Of a stretch of DNA of 64,000 bases, positions 33,992 to 42,912 are shown one piece after another (the first letter of the stretch is position 1; each line of letters opens with the position of its first letter). This DNA is from CAYGSN01 sp964352675 (GTDB lineage Bacteria; Pseudomonadota; Alphaproteobacteria; Micavibrionales; Micavibrionaceae). The stretch spans positions 1 to 64,000 of the forward strand of contig CAYGSN010000007.1 in the NCBI GenBank assembly GCA_964352675.1. The letters are read 5' to 3'. Below the pieces are notes generated by a model. That model did no database searches. It had not been told where the DNA came from and was given only the letters and a program-made list of their open reading frames with translations. The translations under genes and the position numbers were made by a program.

Positions 33992-34581
33992 GCATTATTC
34001 TGGCATCGGGCAGCCGCGCACGGAGGACAATGCTGGAAAATGCGGGATTGCAGTTCCAGGTCTGTCCGGCTGATATAGATGAGGCTGAAATATTGCACCG
34101 CTTGCAGCAAAAAAATGCTGCGCCTGAAGAGATTGCACAAATTCTGGCGCAGGAAAAAGCCGCCAGCGTATCACGTGAAAACCGAGATATTCTGGTGATT
34201 GGTGGGGATCAAATCTTGACGCTGAACGATCAGATTTTTACAAAAGCGCCGGATAAAAATGCTGCGCTTGAAAAGCTGAAAACGCTGCGGGGGAAAACGC
34301 ATTATCTTGTGTCTGCGATCTGTGTGTGCAGGGATGGTGAGGTGCTGTGGCAGCATGTCGATCGCTCCATCCTGACGATGCATGATTTTGACGATGCGTT
34401 TTTGGAGGCCTATGCCGAGCGCGCCGGGGATGCTTTAACGCGGGCTGTGGGAGCATACGAACTGGAAGCGGCGGGAAGCTGGCTTTTTGAAAAAGTGGAG
34501 GGTGATTTTTTCACGGTGCTCGGCATGCCGCTTTTGCCGCTTTTAAAATATTTACGGGAAGAGCAGGGGGCGCCGCTATGA
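33988..34581 (+). CDS. maf: Maf-type nucleotide pyrophosphatase
   Basis: Hydrolyses modified or non-canonical nucleoside triphosphates (dTTP/UTP class or 7-methyl-GTP class). 197 residues; IILASGSRARRTMLENAG is the Maf opening, followed by VIGGDQILTLNDQIFTKA with the catalytic Asp and LRGKTHYLVSAICV. The segment AGSWLFEKVEGDFFTVLGMPL is the standard C-terminal part. Coupled at both ends by four-base overlaps (ppsR, aroE). Confidence 0.92.
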   Translation: MSIILASGSRARRTMLENAGLQFQVCPADIDEAEILHRLQQKNAAPEEIAQILAQEKAASVSRENRDILVIGGDQILTLNDQIFTKAPDKNAALEKLKTLRGKTHYLVSAICVCRDGEVLWQHVDRSILTMHDFDDAFLEAYAERAGDALTRAVGAYELEAAGSWLFEKVEGDFFTVLGMPLLPLLKYLREEQGAPL

Positions 34582-35414
34582 GCAAGAAAGCGATCAGGGC
34601 GGGCGTAATCGGCTTCCCGGTCGGTCATAGCAAATCGCCGCTGATTCACAATACATGGATTAAGAGGATGGCGCTGGCCGGTGAGTATGATGCGATTGAA
34701 ATTCCGCCCAGCGAGTTTACACGCGAAAGTCTGGATACGCTGGTTTCAGGGGGGTATAGCGGATTTAACCTGACGATTCCTCACAAGGAAACCGGATATG
34801 ATTTTTGCGATGATCTGGATGATATCGCTTTGGCCGTACAGGCGGTGAATACGATTTTTGTGAAGGATGGAAAGCTGCATGGTACGAATACAGATGTTTA
34901 CGGTTTTGTGCAGAGCCTGAAGAATGCAGCGCCCGATTACGATGTTGCCTCGGCACCGGCTATCGTGTTGGGTGCGGGTGGAGCGGCACGGGCGGCCGTC
35001 CACGGATTGCTGCAGGAGGGTGCACCCGAGGTGCGGTTGTTCAACCGTTTGCGCGAGAAGGCGGAGTTGGTTGCGGAAAGCAGCGCCGATCCATCGCGGG
35101 TACGTGTGTTTGAGTGGGACAGGCGCAACGCGCAGGCGGGCAATAGCGGATTGGTAGTGAATGCAACGTCTTTGGGAATGAAGCGCCATGAACCGCTATT
35201 GATGGATTACCGGCAATTTTCACAAAGCGCGATTGTCTATGATATGATTTACGCACCGCCCGTAACCAAGTTCCTTGCCGATGCGAACAAGGCTGGTCTG
35301 CATACTGTGAATGGCGCAGGAATGTTGGCGTATCAGGCGGCGGCGGCGTTTGAAATCTGGTTTGGCAAACGCCCTGTTGTGGATGAGGAGATTATAAATC
35401 TGGTGCTGGGATGA
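34578..35414 (+). CDS. aroE: Shikimate dehydrogenase
   Basis: NADPH-dependent reduction of 3-dehydroshikimate in the aromatic amino acid pathway. The 278-residue product has GVIGFPVGHSKSPLIHN, the catalytic Lys in FNLTIPHKE, NTDVYGF, the nucleotide-binding VLGAGGAARAAVHGL, NATSLGM and the C-terminal NGAGMLAYQAAAAFEIW. Overlaps maf and coaE by four bases each. Confidence 0.96.
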   Translation: MSKKAIRAGVIGFPVGHSKSPLIHNTWIKRMALAGEYDAIEIPPSEFTRESLDTLVSGGYSGFNLTIPHKETGYDFCDDLDDIALAVQAVNTIFVKDGKLHGTNTDVYGFVQSLKNAAPDYDVASAPAIVLGAGGAARAAVHGLLQEGAPEVRLFNRLREKAELVAESSADPSRVRVFEWDRRNAQAGNSGLVVNATSLGMKRHEPLLMDYRQFSQSAIVYDMIYAPPVTKFLADANKAGLHTVNGAGMLAYQAAAAFEIWFGKRPVVDEEIINLVLG

Positions 35415-36184
35415 TTGTGATCGGATTGACAGGCTCTATTGCCATGGGAAAATCGACAGCTGCGCAAATGCTGCAGCATTTAAAAGTACCCGTCCATGAT
35501 TCAGATGCTGCAGTTCATAAGGCTTTACAGCCGGGCGAGACAGGAATGCGTGCTATTTTTGCAGCATTTCCCTATTTTGAATATCCTCAGATCTATAAGC
35601 GCAACAAAAAGGGCAGCCCGCGCATTTTAAACCGCAGCGCGCTGGGCGATGTTGTGTTTGCAAAGGACGAGGCCCGAAGCAGGCTGGAGAAAATTCTGCA
35701 CCCGCTGGTGCATCAGGACCAGGTTGCGTTTCTGCGCAAGCACAGGGCGATGGGATGCCGGATTGTGGCGCTGGACATTCCGCTCTTGTTCGAGATCGGC
35801 GCCGAGGCTCTCTGCGATTATACGGTCGTTGTGAGCGCGCCTGCCGGCATTCAGCGCAGCCGTGTGTTATTCCGCCCTGGCATGAGCGCGGAAAAGCTTT
35901 CTGGAATCCTGCAGCGCCAAATGCCGGATGGGGAAAAACGCGCACGCGCAGACTTTGTGGTGCAGACAGGGCTGGGCCGGGCGGTTACTATGAAACAAAT
36001 CAGGCAGGTTTTGCACGAGATAAGATCCAGGGAATTCAATACCGAGAAAACGCAGCAAAAAGATGAAAGAGAGCGCAGCAAAAACAGCAGAGATCTTTGT
36101 CCATCTGAGGATAGAAGGGCCGGAAGCGTTGACCAGCGTACTGGATTCGCGCGGCATAAAACAGGATATCGTTATAACGCCTGA
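35411..36184 (+). CDS. coaE: Dephospho-CoA kinase with an unusual C-terminal extension
   Basis: Last step of coenzyme A synthesis. P-loop GLTGSIAMGKSTAAQML at the start, VHDSDAAVH, HPLVHQDQ, and LDIPLLFEIGAE are diagnostic. The family usually ends near residue 200-210; here the frame continues to 257, with a hydrophilic tail of Arg, Glu and Lys. That tail is encoded by 122 bases shared in another frame with the start of the glutamine amidotransferase gene, which is unusual. Loss of the original stop codon is the likely cause. Confidence 0.93.
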   Translation: MIVIGLTGSIAMGKSTAAQMLQHLKVPVHDSDAAVHKALQPGETGMRAIFAAFPYFEYPQIYKRNKKGSPRILNRSALGDVVFAKDEARSRLEKILHPLVHQDQVAFLRKHRAMGCRIVALDIPLLFEIGAEALCDYTVVVSAPAGIQRSRVLFRPGMSAEKLSGILQRQMPDGEKRARADFVVQTGLGRAVTMKQIRQVLHEIRSREFNTEKTQQKDERERSKNSRDLCPSEDRRAGSVDQRTGFARHKTGYRYNA

Positions 36185-36791
36185 GGCGGATTTTGCGGCG
36201 CTTGACCCACTGGCCGCAGATTTGTTAATCATCATGGGCGGGTCTATGGGCGTTTATGAAGCTGCGGATTATCCTTTCATTACAAGCGAAATAGAATATG
36301 TGCGAAGGCGTCTGGCGGCCGGTTTGCCCGTCTTGGGGATTTGTCTGGGCGCGCAGATTATGGCCGCCGCGTTGGGGTCCGAGGTTTACAAAGGCCTGAA
36401 CGGTCAGGAGATCGGCTGGCATGATATCACCGTAAGCGATGAAGGCCAGAAGCATGCGGTGCGGCATCTGGACAAAGCCACGACCTGTATGATGCATTGG
36501 CACGGTGATACGTTTGATTTGCCGGACCGCGCGCGTTTGTTGGCTTCATCACAAAAATATACAAACCAGATTTTTAGCTACGGTAAAAACGCACTGGCGA
36601 TTCAGTCGCACCCGGAGGTGCGCGCAGAGCAGCTGGAAAAATGGTATGAAAGCTTTGCCGATGATCTTGATAATGAAACACGAGGGCTGGATGAGAGTCG
36701 CATTCGCGCCGATACAGAAAAATATCTGACGACTCTCAACAGACAGACAGAACTTTTTTTCAATGAATGGCTGGATAGTATCGGGCTGTAG
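36063..36791 (+). CDS. Class I glutamine amidotransferase-like protein
   Basis: 242 residues. The nucleophile elbow LGICLGAQIMAAALG (Cys near residue 97) and the catalytic pair QSHPEVR (His near 182, then Glu) are complete; LLIIMGGSMGVYEAADYPF is the usual N-terminal part. This fits the stand-alone GMP-synthase-like amidotransferase group, which acts on glutamine or gamma-glutamyl compounds; the substrate is unknown. The domain begins close to the start codon, so the 122-base overlap with coaE is real and not a start error. Confidence 0.85.
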   Translation: MKESAAKTAEIFVHLRIEGPEALTSVLDSRGIKQDIVITPEADFAALDPLAADLLIIMGGSMGVYEAADYPFITSEIEYVRRRLAAGLPVLGICLGAQIMAAALGSEVYKGLNGQEIGWHDITVSDEGQKHAVRHLDKATTCMMHWHGDTFDLPDRARLLASSQKYTNQIFSYGKNALAIQSHPEVRAEQLEKWYESFADDLDNETRGLDESRIRADTEKYLTTLNRQTELFFNEWLDSIGL

Positions 36792-36808
36792 GGTATAGAA
36801 TCGCAGAT

Positions 36809-37501
36809 ATGAAAGAAGTCGTACTTGATACAGAGACAACAGGGTTCGACCCGGAAGATGGGCACAAGATCGTTGAGATCGGCTGTGTAGAGCTGGAAAA
36901 CCATGTGCCCACGGGGCGGCATTTGCAGCTCTATATAAACCCGGAGCGGGACATTCCGGCCGAGGCCACGGCCGTGCACGGCATCACGAACGAATTTGTT
37001 GCCGATAAGCCGGTTTTTTCACAGATTTATACGGAGTTTCTGGATTTTATCGCGGATAGCACGCTTGTGATTCACAATGCCGAATTTGATATGAAGTTCC
37101 TGAATGCTGAATTGAAATCAGTCGGGCATCCTGCCCTGCCCTGGAGCCGCGCTGTAGATACGCTGGCGATTGCGCGGAAGAAGTTCCCCGGAAGCCCCGC
37201 CAATTTGGATGCGCTGTGCCGCCGGTTCGGAATTGACAACACCGAGCGCACATTTCACGGCGCGCTTTTGGACTCCGAATTATTGGCGGAAGTTTATCTG
37301 GAGCTTTTGGGCGGGCGGCAACATGGCTTGGGCCTATCGGCATTGACGGGTGCGGCCGGGCAAGGCGCAGCGGCGAAAGTGCAGATTGAGCGTAAATACC
37401 GCGAAGCGCGTATTTTTACGCCAAGCGCCGAGGAGCTGACTGCGCATCAGGAGCTGGTTGCGGCGTTAAAAGATTCCCTGTGGGAGAAGAAGAGCGTCTA
37501 G
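36809..37501 (+). CDS. dnaQ: DNA polymerase III epsilon subunit (proofreading exonuclease)
   Basis: 3'-5' exonuclease of the replicative polymerase. The 230-residue product has ExoI VLDTETTGFDP with the catalytic Asp and Glu, ExoII LVIHNAEFDMKFLN, and ExoIII TFHGALLDSELLAEVY with His and Asp. The C-terminal segment that binds the alpha subunit is present. The stop codon shares its bases with the secB stop on the other strand (CTAG). Confidence 0.95.
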   Translation: MKEVVLDTETTGFDPEDGHKIVEIGCVELENHVPTGRHLQLYINPERDIPAEATAVHGITNEFVADKPVFSQIYTEFLDFIADSTLVIHNAEFDMKFLNAELKSVGHPALPWSRAVDTLAIARKKFPGSPANLDALCRRFGIDNTERTFHGALLDSELLAEVYLELLGGRQHGLGLSALTGAAGQGAAAKVQIERKYREARIFTPSAEELTAHQELVAALKDSLWEKKSV

Positions 37502-38028
37502 TTCTTCGCAGCTTCCTGCGCTTCTTCCTGCGCCTTTTTGATATCTTCGCCGAAACGCTGCATGTATAGCGCATGGAAATCCACCGGGTTCAGGTAAAGC
37601 GGGGGATATCCGCCCTGCTGTGTAACCTCGCTGAGGATCTGGCGCACAAAGGGAAAGGCCATTCTCGGTATTTCAATCAGGAGCAGCGGGTGATGATTGT
37701 CTTCCGGGACGCTTTCCCCGATCGTGACCAGCATGCCGTATTGCATTTCCACCATGAACATGACGGCTTCGCCGCGCTTGGCTGTGGCCTGCGCGTTTAA
37801 TACCACTTCATACAGGTTGGGCAGTCCTTTGGACTGGTCTTCCGGCAACTTACGGGCATCCATGCCGATATTCACATCAATGTCGGGCTGATCGCCGGAG
37901 GGGCGCAGTGTGTCGGGCGCATTCGGGTTCTCAAAGGACAGGTCGCGGATATATTGCGTATGCACGGTTATCGGCAGGCCCTGTGCCGCGACATTTTCTG
38001 CCTGTTCAGGTTTCTTTTTCTCACTCAT
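37498..38028 (-). CDS. secB: Protein-export chaperone SecB
   Basis: Tetrameric chaperone that keeps preproteins unfolded for SecA. 176 residues: TQYIRDLSFENPNAP, VEMQYGMLVTIG, LLIEIPRMAFPFVRQIL and the GGYPPLYLNPVDFHALY segment are conserved. The tail is Glu/Ala-rich. It follows fxsA by a four-base overlap. dnaQ-secB-fxsA is the usual alphaproteobacterial arrangement. Confidence 0.96.
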   Translation of the reverse strand: MSEKKKPEQAENVAAQGLPITVHTQYIRDLSFENPNAPDTLRPSGDQPDIDVNIGMDARKLPEDQSKGLPNLYEVVLNAQATAKRGEAVMFMVEMQYGMLVTIGESVPEDNHHPLLLIEIPRMAFPFVRQILSEVTQQGGYPPLYLNPVDFHALYMQRFGEDIKKAQEEAQEAAKN

Positions 38029-38501
38029 TCTTTGTACTCATTTGGTTTTTCTAATGTTTCCGGCCCATCTTCCACTCTTTCATATTCCGCGTCAAGAGCG
38101 CCGGGGTCACGAATATGTGTGCCGCCCTGTGTGTACCCAGTGGTTTCCACCGTCCAGCTGGTGTGGTTTTTCATCAGGGTCTTTAGGGTGTTGCGCACAG
38201 GCGGCACCAGGAGCAAAAAGCCCAGAGTGTCGGTCACAAAGCCCGGTGTGATCAGGAGCGCTCCGGCGGCAACAAGACAAAACCCGTCGAAAATCTCGCC
38301 GAGGGGAATCTTGCCCGCATCCATGGCGATTTTCATCGCCAGCAGGGTCTGCAGCCCCTGATGACGGACTATCGCCCCGCCGATTATTGCGGTTATGAAG
38401 GCCAGCATCAGGGTGGTCAATATGCCGATATGCTCGCCAACGGCCATAAAAACCATAATCTCTATGAATGGAATCGCGATAAAAATCAGAAAAAACGGCA
38501 C
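38025..38501 (-). CDS. fxsA: FxsA family membrane protein
   Basis: 158-residue inner-membrane protein of the FxsA family, known for suppressing phage F exclusion in E. coli, with unclear cellular role. FLIFIAIPFIEIMVFMAVG and the GARIVRHQG-like loop (GGAIVRHQGLQTL) are characteristic, and further helices follow around LVAAGALLITPGFVTDTLG. The C-terminal tail is polar and acidic. Coupled to secB by overlap; divergent from the Tim44-like gene with a 143-bp gap. Confidence 0.9.
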   Translation of the reverse strand: MPFFLIFIAIPFIEIMVFMAVGEHIGILTTLMLAFITAIIGGAIVRHQGLQTLLAMKIAMDAGKIPLGEIFDGFCLVAAGALLITPGFVTDTLGFLLLVPPVRNTLKTLMKNHTSWTVETTGYTQGGTHIRDPGALDAEYERVEDGPETLEKPNEYKE

Positions 38502-38644
38502 GTTAATTTATCCTTTTGCCCTTGTTATTCGCGGGTTCTAAACTATTGTAATGTTGTATATAGTGCGACATTGATGCGAACTATGATAGAATTAAGGTGT
38601 AAAGTCAAAAAACCATTGTTGAAGCACAATAGAAAGGGCGCGTT

Positions 38645-39376
38645 TTGCCGGCAGATTTGATTGTATATGCAGTTGTGGCTGCGGGGCTTGTGTTTTGGTT
38701 GCGCAGCGTTTTGGGAACCCGTCACGGGGAAGAGCGCGAGCGTCCAAATCCCCTCACTCCCCCGCCATCTCCCGCTCAAACAGTGGGCGATCCCGCCCGT
38801 ATGAAGGAAGAGGCGGAAAGCCCCAATCCGCAAAGCCGTATTGAAGAATTGGCCGAAAACCCGGGCGAAGTCATGGCAATCGACAATAAAACCGCTGAAA
38901 ACGGGCTTTTGGATATCGCCCGCGCTGATAAAGGCTTCGATATCGATTTCTTCCTGAGTGCCGCACAGGATGCTTTTGTTTTGGTGGTTGAGGCTTTCGC
39001 GAAAGGCGAGCGCGAGATTTTGCAGGATTTGTTGGAGCCGTCCGTTTACGAAGCTTTTGATGCCGCAATAGCCGAGCGTCAGGCGCGCAATGAAACGCAG
39101 GAGACGGAAATTCATGCCATTCGCCGCGCCGAAGTTATCGAAGCGCGGATGGAAGGGCGCAAGGCTTTTGTGACCGTACGCTTCAAAGCCGATGAAACAT
39201 CGGTTACGCGCGATAAGGACGGCGAAATTATCGAAGGCCATCCCGACAAGACCACATCCATGACCGATATCTGGACATTCGGCCGCGATCTTAAATCACG
39301 CGATCCGCGCTGGTTCCTGTATGAGACACGCGGCGATTTCGACGGGGATAATGACCTGATCCCGGATGCGGGTTAG
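38645..39376 (+). CDS. Tim44/TimA-like protein
   Basis: 243 residues from a TTG start; AGAAAGGGC lies 5-13 bases upstream. An N-terminal membrane helix (LIVYAVVAAGLVFWLRSVLG) is followed by a Pro-rich linker and a Tim44-type domain (FLSAAQDAFVLVVEAFAKGE, VTVRFKADETSVTRD, TSMTDIWTFGRDLKSRDPRW). In Caulobacter the homologue, TimA, is an inner-membrane protein beside secB and fxsA. It is likely involved in membrane-protein handling. Confidence 0.88.
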   Translation: MPADLIVYAVVAAGLVFWLRSVLGTRHGEERERPNPLTPPPSPAQTVGDPARMKEEAESPNPQSRIEELAENPGEVMAIDNKTAENGLLDIARADKGFDIDFFLSAAQDAFVLVVEAFAKGEREILQDLLEPSVYEAFDAAIAERQARNETQETEIHAIRRAEVIEARMEGRKAFVTVRFKADETSVTRDKDGEIIEGHPDKTTSMTDIWTFGRDLKSRDPRWFLYETRGDFDGDNDLIPDAG

Positions 39377-40032
39377 GGCGCAGGCGAAAGGTCATCGCCC
39401 CCAATAACGCATTCGGTTTCATCGCTTTCGCTGTAGACAATTTTACCATTCGCCAGCCGGTACGGTCCCACTGACCTTTCTCCCCGCAGCAGCGCCTCAA
39501 TGGCTTTTTTCGCTCTGCCCGGGTTGTAGAGCACGGCCTGGTTGATAATGCCGGGTTTGAGGCCGGGGAAGCTCTCGCGCAAAGATTGTTCCGGCATGCC
39601 TTCATAAATTGTGTAACTGAGGGTTTTTTGTGGGTTCATATCCAGATTTTGGGCATTGACCGCATTTTCAATCATCAGCAGGCGGTGGATATAGGGCCTT
39701 AGATTTTTCGGTATTTTAAAGCCGTTGCGGGCGCAGAGTTTTTCAAACAGGAACGCGGCGTCTTCGGTTTTTTTGATGAGATTGTCCCAGGCCGGGGACG
39801 CAAGGGTTTTAATCAGCGCGCTGTGCGTGAAAATAGCGCTAATGTCTGCTTTTCTCTCATCCGCATCCCGACCGTTTCTACCTTTAAGCGCCTTGCCGCG
39901 CTCCTTTTGCTTGGCGCGTGCCTTGGCCACAAGGGTGCGCGCGGCCTCGTAGTGCGCGTAATCATCGGCATAGGGAGAGGCCGGATCAAGGGCGCCCGCC
40001 GCTTCTGTTTTCGGAAATGTTGCAACAGTCAT
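39373..40032 (-). CDS. Hypothetical protein
   Basis: 219 residues from the ATG at 40032; a second ATG lies 24 bases upstream. A helical protein, with a Lys/Arg-rich segment near residues 30-60 (AKARAKQKERGKALKG), and Leu-rich helices after it. No recognised domain or signal peptide. It overlaps the 3' end of the Tim44-like gene by four bases on the other strand and runs divergent to mltA. The function is unknown. Confidence 0.6.
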   Translation of the reverse strand: MTVATFPKTEAAGALDPASPYADDYAHYEAARTLVAKARAKQKERGKALKGRNGRDADERKADISAIFTHSALIKTLASPAWDNLIKKTEDAAFLFEKLCARNGFKIPKNLRPYIHRLLMIENAVNAQNLDMNPQKTLSYTIYEGMPEQSLRESFPGLKPGIINQAVLYNPGRAKKAIEALLRGERSVGPYRLANGKIVYSESDETECVIGGDDLSPAP

Positions 40033-40114
40033 CGCGGCACGATAAAAGCAGCGCACATTTATGTCAACAAAAAAGAAGGTTTCGGAGTGGAGGCGTCCGT
40101 GCTACATCGAAAGA

Positions 40115-41254
40115 ATGCGCTTTATTTTCTTTCTCTTATTAATTTTCGTTGTGTCCTGCGCCGAGCAGCCGAAAGAGGATGTTCAGCCGCCGCTGGTCTT
40201 GCGCGCGGCTTCTTTTTCTGAATTGCCCGGCTGGGGCGGGGATGATCTGGCAAAGGCCGTTCCGGCCTGGCGGCTCTCCTGCGCGCGTATATTAAAACGC
40301 CCGGCCGATGCGGTTTTCGGGCCGATTGAGCAGGCCGGAACCTATGGTAACTGGCAATCCGTCTGCCGGGATTTTCTGACATTACAGGACCAAAGCCAGC
40401 TTAAGGCATTTTTCGAACAGCGTTTTAATGTCTATCAGGTTTTAGCGGGCGAGGAGCCGGAGGGGCTGTTCACCGGATATTACGAGGCGTCGCTGCGCGG
40501 ATCTTTGAGCAGGCAGGGGCCGTACCGCTATCCGCTGCATGCACGGCCTGATGATCTGGTTATGGTCGATCTGGGCGAATTCCGCGAGGAACTGAAGGGC
40601 CAGCGCATTGCGGGGCGTGTGATGGGCGGCAACCTGAAGCCCTATGAAAGCCGGGCGGAGATTGTCGCCGGGCGTTGGCCGCATAATGATAAAGTGCTGG
40701 TCTGGGTTGATGATGCGGTGGATGCATTCTTTGTGCAGATTCAAGGTTCGGGCGTTGTGGAGCTGGCGGCAGGCGGGGTAATGCGCATCGGCTATGCCGG
40801 GCAGAACGGCCACCCCTATTACGCGATCGGGCGGGAGCTGATCGCGCGCGGGCATCTGGCGAAAGAAGACGTATCCATGCAGGCGATCCGGGAATGGCTG
40901 GCCGCTAATCCGGACGAGGCGGATGAGATCATGAACACCAACAAGTCCTATGTGTTTTTCCAGCAATCGGATAAACCCGGCGCGATTGGCGGCGAGGGCG
41001 TTGTTTTGACGGCCGGGCGTTCGCTGGCGGTGGACAGGTCCGAGCTGCCCTATGGCCTGCCGCTCTGGGTGGATATAGAGGCGCCTGCCCCGGATGCGCA
41101 GCCCTTGCGGCGTCTGATGATCGCGCAGGATACCGGCGGGGCCATTCGCGGCCCCGTGCGCGGCGATGTGTTCTGGGGCTTCGGCGAGCGAGCCGAAGCG
41201 CTGGCGGGGCCGATGAAGGCCAAAGGCCGGTATTGGGCGCTGCTGCCGAAGTAA
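40115..41254 (+). CDS. mltA: Membrane-bound lytic murein transglycosylase A
   Basis: Outer-membrane lipoprotein that cleaves peptidoglycan glycan strands. 379 residues from the ATG at 40115. The signal peptide RFIFFLLLIFVVSC ends in a lipobox. GLFTGYYEASLRGS, FFVQIQGSGVVELA and the 3D domain LMIAQDTGGAIRGPVRGDVF with its catalytic Asp are clear. The DPBB fold and the order of motifs fit MltA. Common near secB and tim44 in alphaproteobacteria. Confidence 0.93.
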   Translation: MRFIFFLLLIFVVSCAEQPKEDVQPPLVLRAASFSELPGWGGDDLAKAVPAWRLSCARILKRPADAVFGPIEQAGTYGNWQSVCRDFLTLQDQSQLKAFFEQRFNVYQVLAGEEPEGLFTGYYEASLRGSLSRQGPYRYPLHARPDDLVMVDLGEFREELKGQRIAGRVMGGNLKPYESRAEIVAGRWPHNDKVLVWVDDAVDAFFVQIQGSGVVELAAGGVMRIGYAGQNGHPYYAIGRELIARGHLAKEDVSMQAIREWLAANPDEADEIMNTNKSYVFFQQSDKPGAIGGEGVVLTAGRSLAVDRSELPYGLPLWVDIEAPAPDAQPLRRLMIAQDTGGAIRGPVRGDVFWGFGERAEALAGPMKAKGRYWALLPK

Positions 41255-41315
41255 TTGACATATTTTTATATTGCTGCTAGTCTACGCCTTTTTTAAAGAC
41301 AGAAGGAAGAGAACA

Positions 41316-42131
41316 ATGGATACGCATGTGGATCCGGTAGGTCTGGCGAGTATTAAAGTGGTTGTCCTGGATGTGGACGGCACGCTGTATGATGCGAAAA
41401 GCGAATTCGGCAAAGGGTTGTATCGCCAAATTGCGTCGGGCTGGCGTCTGGTTTCAGAGCGCAATGAGAAATTCGGATTGCGGGAATCTTTCCTTAAGCA
41501 TTCAGAGTTTGATGCCGGGGCGGACGTGCCGGAAATTACGGCGGAAAATCTGGGCACGCATTATCTGGCCATGATCAAGGCGATCGTTGAAACGGCAACT
41601 GCCAACGGCGGCGCAGCATATGCCTCTGAGGTCCTGGACCAGCTTTACGGCGATAATCACCATCTGGTTATTGAGGGAGACCCCAATTTGGTTGCCGCTG
41701 TATGCGAAGGTATGGACAGGGGTATCAGGTTTGTCATTGATTCCAACGGTCCTGTTCCACATACAATGCGGACGTTGTTGGCTCTGGGTTTTCCAAATTC
41801 CATGGTTAACAATTTTCTGGACCAGAACTGCTTGGCCGTTGAAGGTGCAATTGAAATCGGCATGCAGAAAAGGGATCCCGGCCACTTCAAAGCGTTGCGC
41901 GAAAGGCTGCAAATTTCTGCGAAGCCAGATCGGATCGTTCTTTTGGATGATAAAATGGATCATCTGGATGTTGCTGTGCAGGAAGGTTTGCGTGGGGTGT
42001 GGGTGCGGCGCTCTTCAATTGCCACGTCGCCAAACGGGGTTGATGCGAAAACAGCGCTGCAGCACGGCGTGGGATGCACGACCAATGTTGCGGCCTATAT
42101 TCAGGAATTGGTAAACGCGCATAGCCTTTAA
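41316..42131 (+). CDS. HAD-superfamily hydrolase
   Basis: 271 residues from the ATG at 41316, preceded by AGAAGGAAGAG. HAD motif I is VVVLDVDGTLYDA, motif II is probably FVIDSNG, motif III MQKRDPGHF-like Lys, and motif IV IVLLDDKMDHLD. A cap of about 100 residues lies between motifs I and II, as in pyrimidine 5'-nucleotidase-like (SDT1/epoxide hydrolase) members. The substrate is unknown. The last conserved-flank gene before the type IV secretion cluster. Confidence 0.85.
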   Translation: MDTHVDPVGLASIKVVVLDVDGTLYDAKSEFGKGLYRQIASGWRLVSERNEKFGLRESFLKHSEFDAGADVPEITAENLGTHYLAMIKAIVETATANGGAAYASEVLDQLYGDNHHLVIEGDPNLVAAVCEGMDRGIRFVIDSNGPVPHTMRTLLALGFPNSMVNNFLDQNCLAVEGAIEIGMQKRDPGHFKALRERLQISAKPDRIVLLDDKMDHLDVAVQEGLRGVWVRRSSIATSPNGVDAKTALQHGVGCTTNVAAYIQELVNAHSL

Positions 42132-42142
42132 ATCTTTAGCGG

Positions 42143-42892
42143 CTAAAACAGTCTTTTCCTGAACATGTCCGTATCGAATTTCAGGCCTTCAAGACCGCGC
42201 GGCAGTTCGTAGTAATATTCCAGCTCCGGCGGATAGGCGTAGATCATTGGAATTGAGGCATTAAAGCGCTCAATAATTTCCGGATCGATTTCCCGCCGGT
42301 CGATTGTGGCGCGGGAAATCTGCCAGACTTTACCGCTTTCATCTTTCTTGAAGTAGCACTGCAGCGCCTGAAGGTGATTTTCGCCGAATGAATCAATCTG
42401 CTCGAACCAGATTTTTGTAAGGTTGCCTCGTTCCTCCGTCGTGCCGAGGCGCAGTGTGTCGGGATATTGCACGTACAGCTCCAGGAAGACGCGGCAAATA
42501 CCGAATTTGAAAGATCCCGTGCGGGTCGGGGTGACGGTTCCCCACATTATGAGGAGACCCAGAAGGCATAGTCCCCCTAATATTCCAGCCCATTTCATTT
42601 GTTTTTTGCGTTTTATTTTGAGGGCTTCAAAGAAACGGCTTTGCGCCAGGGCGGCATTGATTTCTTCTTCGGTTCTGATTTTTTCTTGTTCCAGAGTTTC
42701 GCGCTCGGTTTCACCGATATTTTCGCCGATTTCTTCTTTTTTGCTTTTTCCCGCACGCGGCTTTACTTCGTGAGAAGAAAAAACATTGTCTGCCTCATCG
42801 TTTTGTGCAGCATTTTCACCGCCCGGGTTTTGCGTCTTTTCTGCGCTGCTTTCCGGTGCCGGTTTGTCATTATCTTCTGGTGTATCGTTCAT
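42143..42892 (-). CDS. Membrane protein at the end of the icm-like operon
   Basis: 249 residues. The first 95 residues are hydrophilic and highly charged; a single membrane helix follows (WAGILGGLCLLGLLIMWGTV), then a periplasmic domain of about 130 residues with two Cys (FGICRVF, LQALQCYF). It follows icmB on the minus strand by 20 bases and is probably the last gene of the secretion operon. The position resembles traV in IncI plasmids or icmF in Legionella, but I see no similarity to either. The function is unknown. Confidence 0.7.
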   Translation of the reverse strand: MNDTPEDNDKPAPESSAEKTQNPGGENAAQNDEADNVFSSHEVKPRAGKSKKEEIGENIGETERETLEQEKIRTEEEINAALAQSRFFEALKIKRKKQMKWAGILGGLCLLGLLIMWGTVTPTRTGSFKFGICRVFLELYVQYPDTLRLGTTEERGNLTKIWFEQIDSFGENHLQALQCYFKKDESGKVWQISRATIDRREIDPEIIERFNASIPMIYAYPPELEYYYELPRGLEGLKFDTDMFRKRLF

Positions 42893-42912
42893 GTTTAAAT
42901 GCTGTGTTGTTA

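Noticed and set aside
34167..34182. parS-like sequence with core TCACGTGAAA inside maf
   Set aside because: Only 12 of 16 positions match, with mismatches in both arms. It is probably chance, although it also reads VSRE in the protein.
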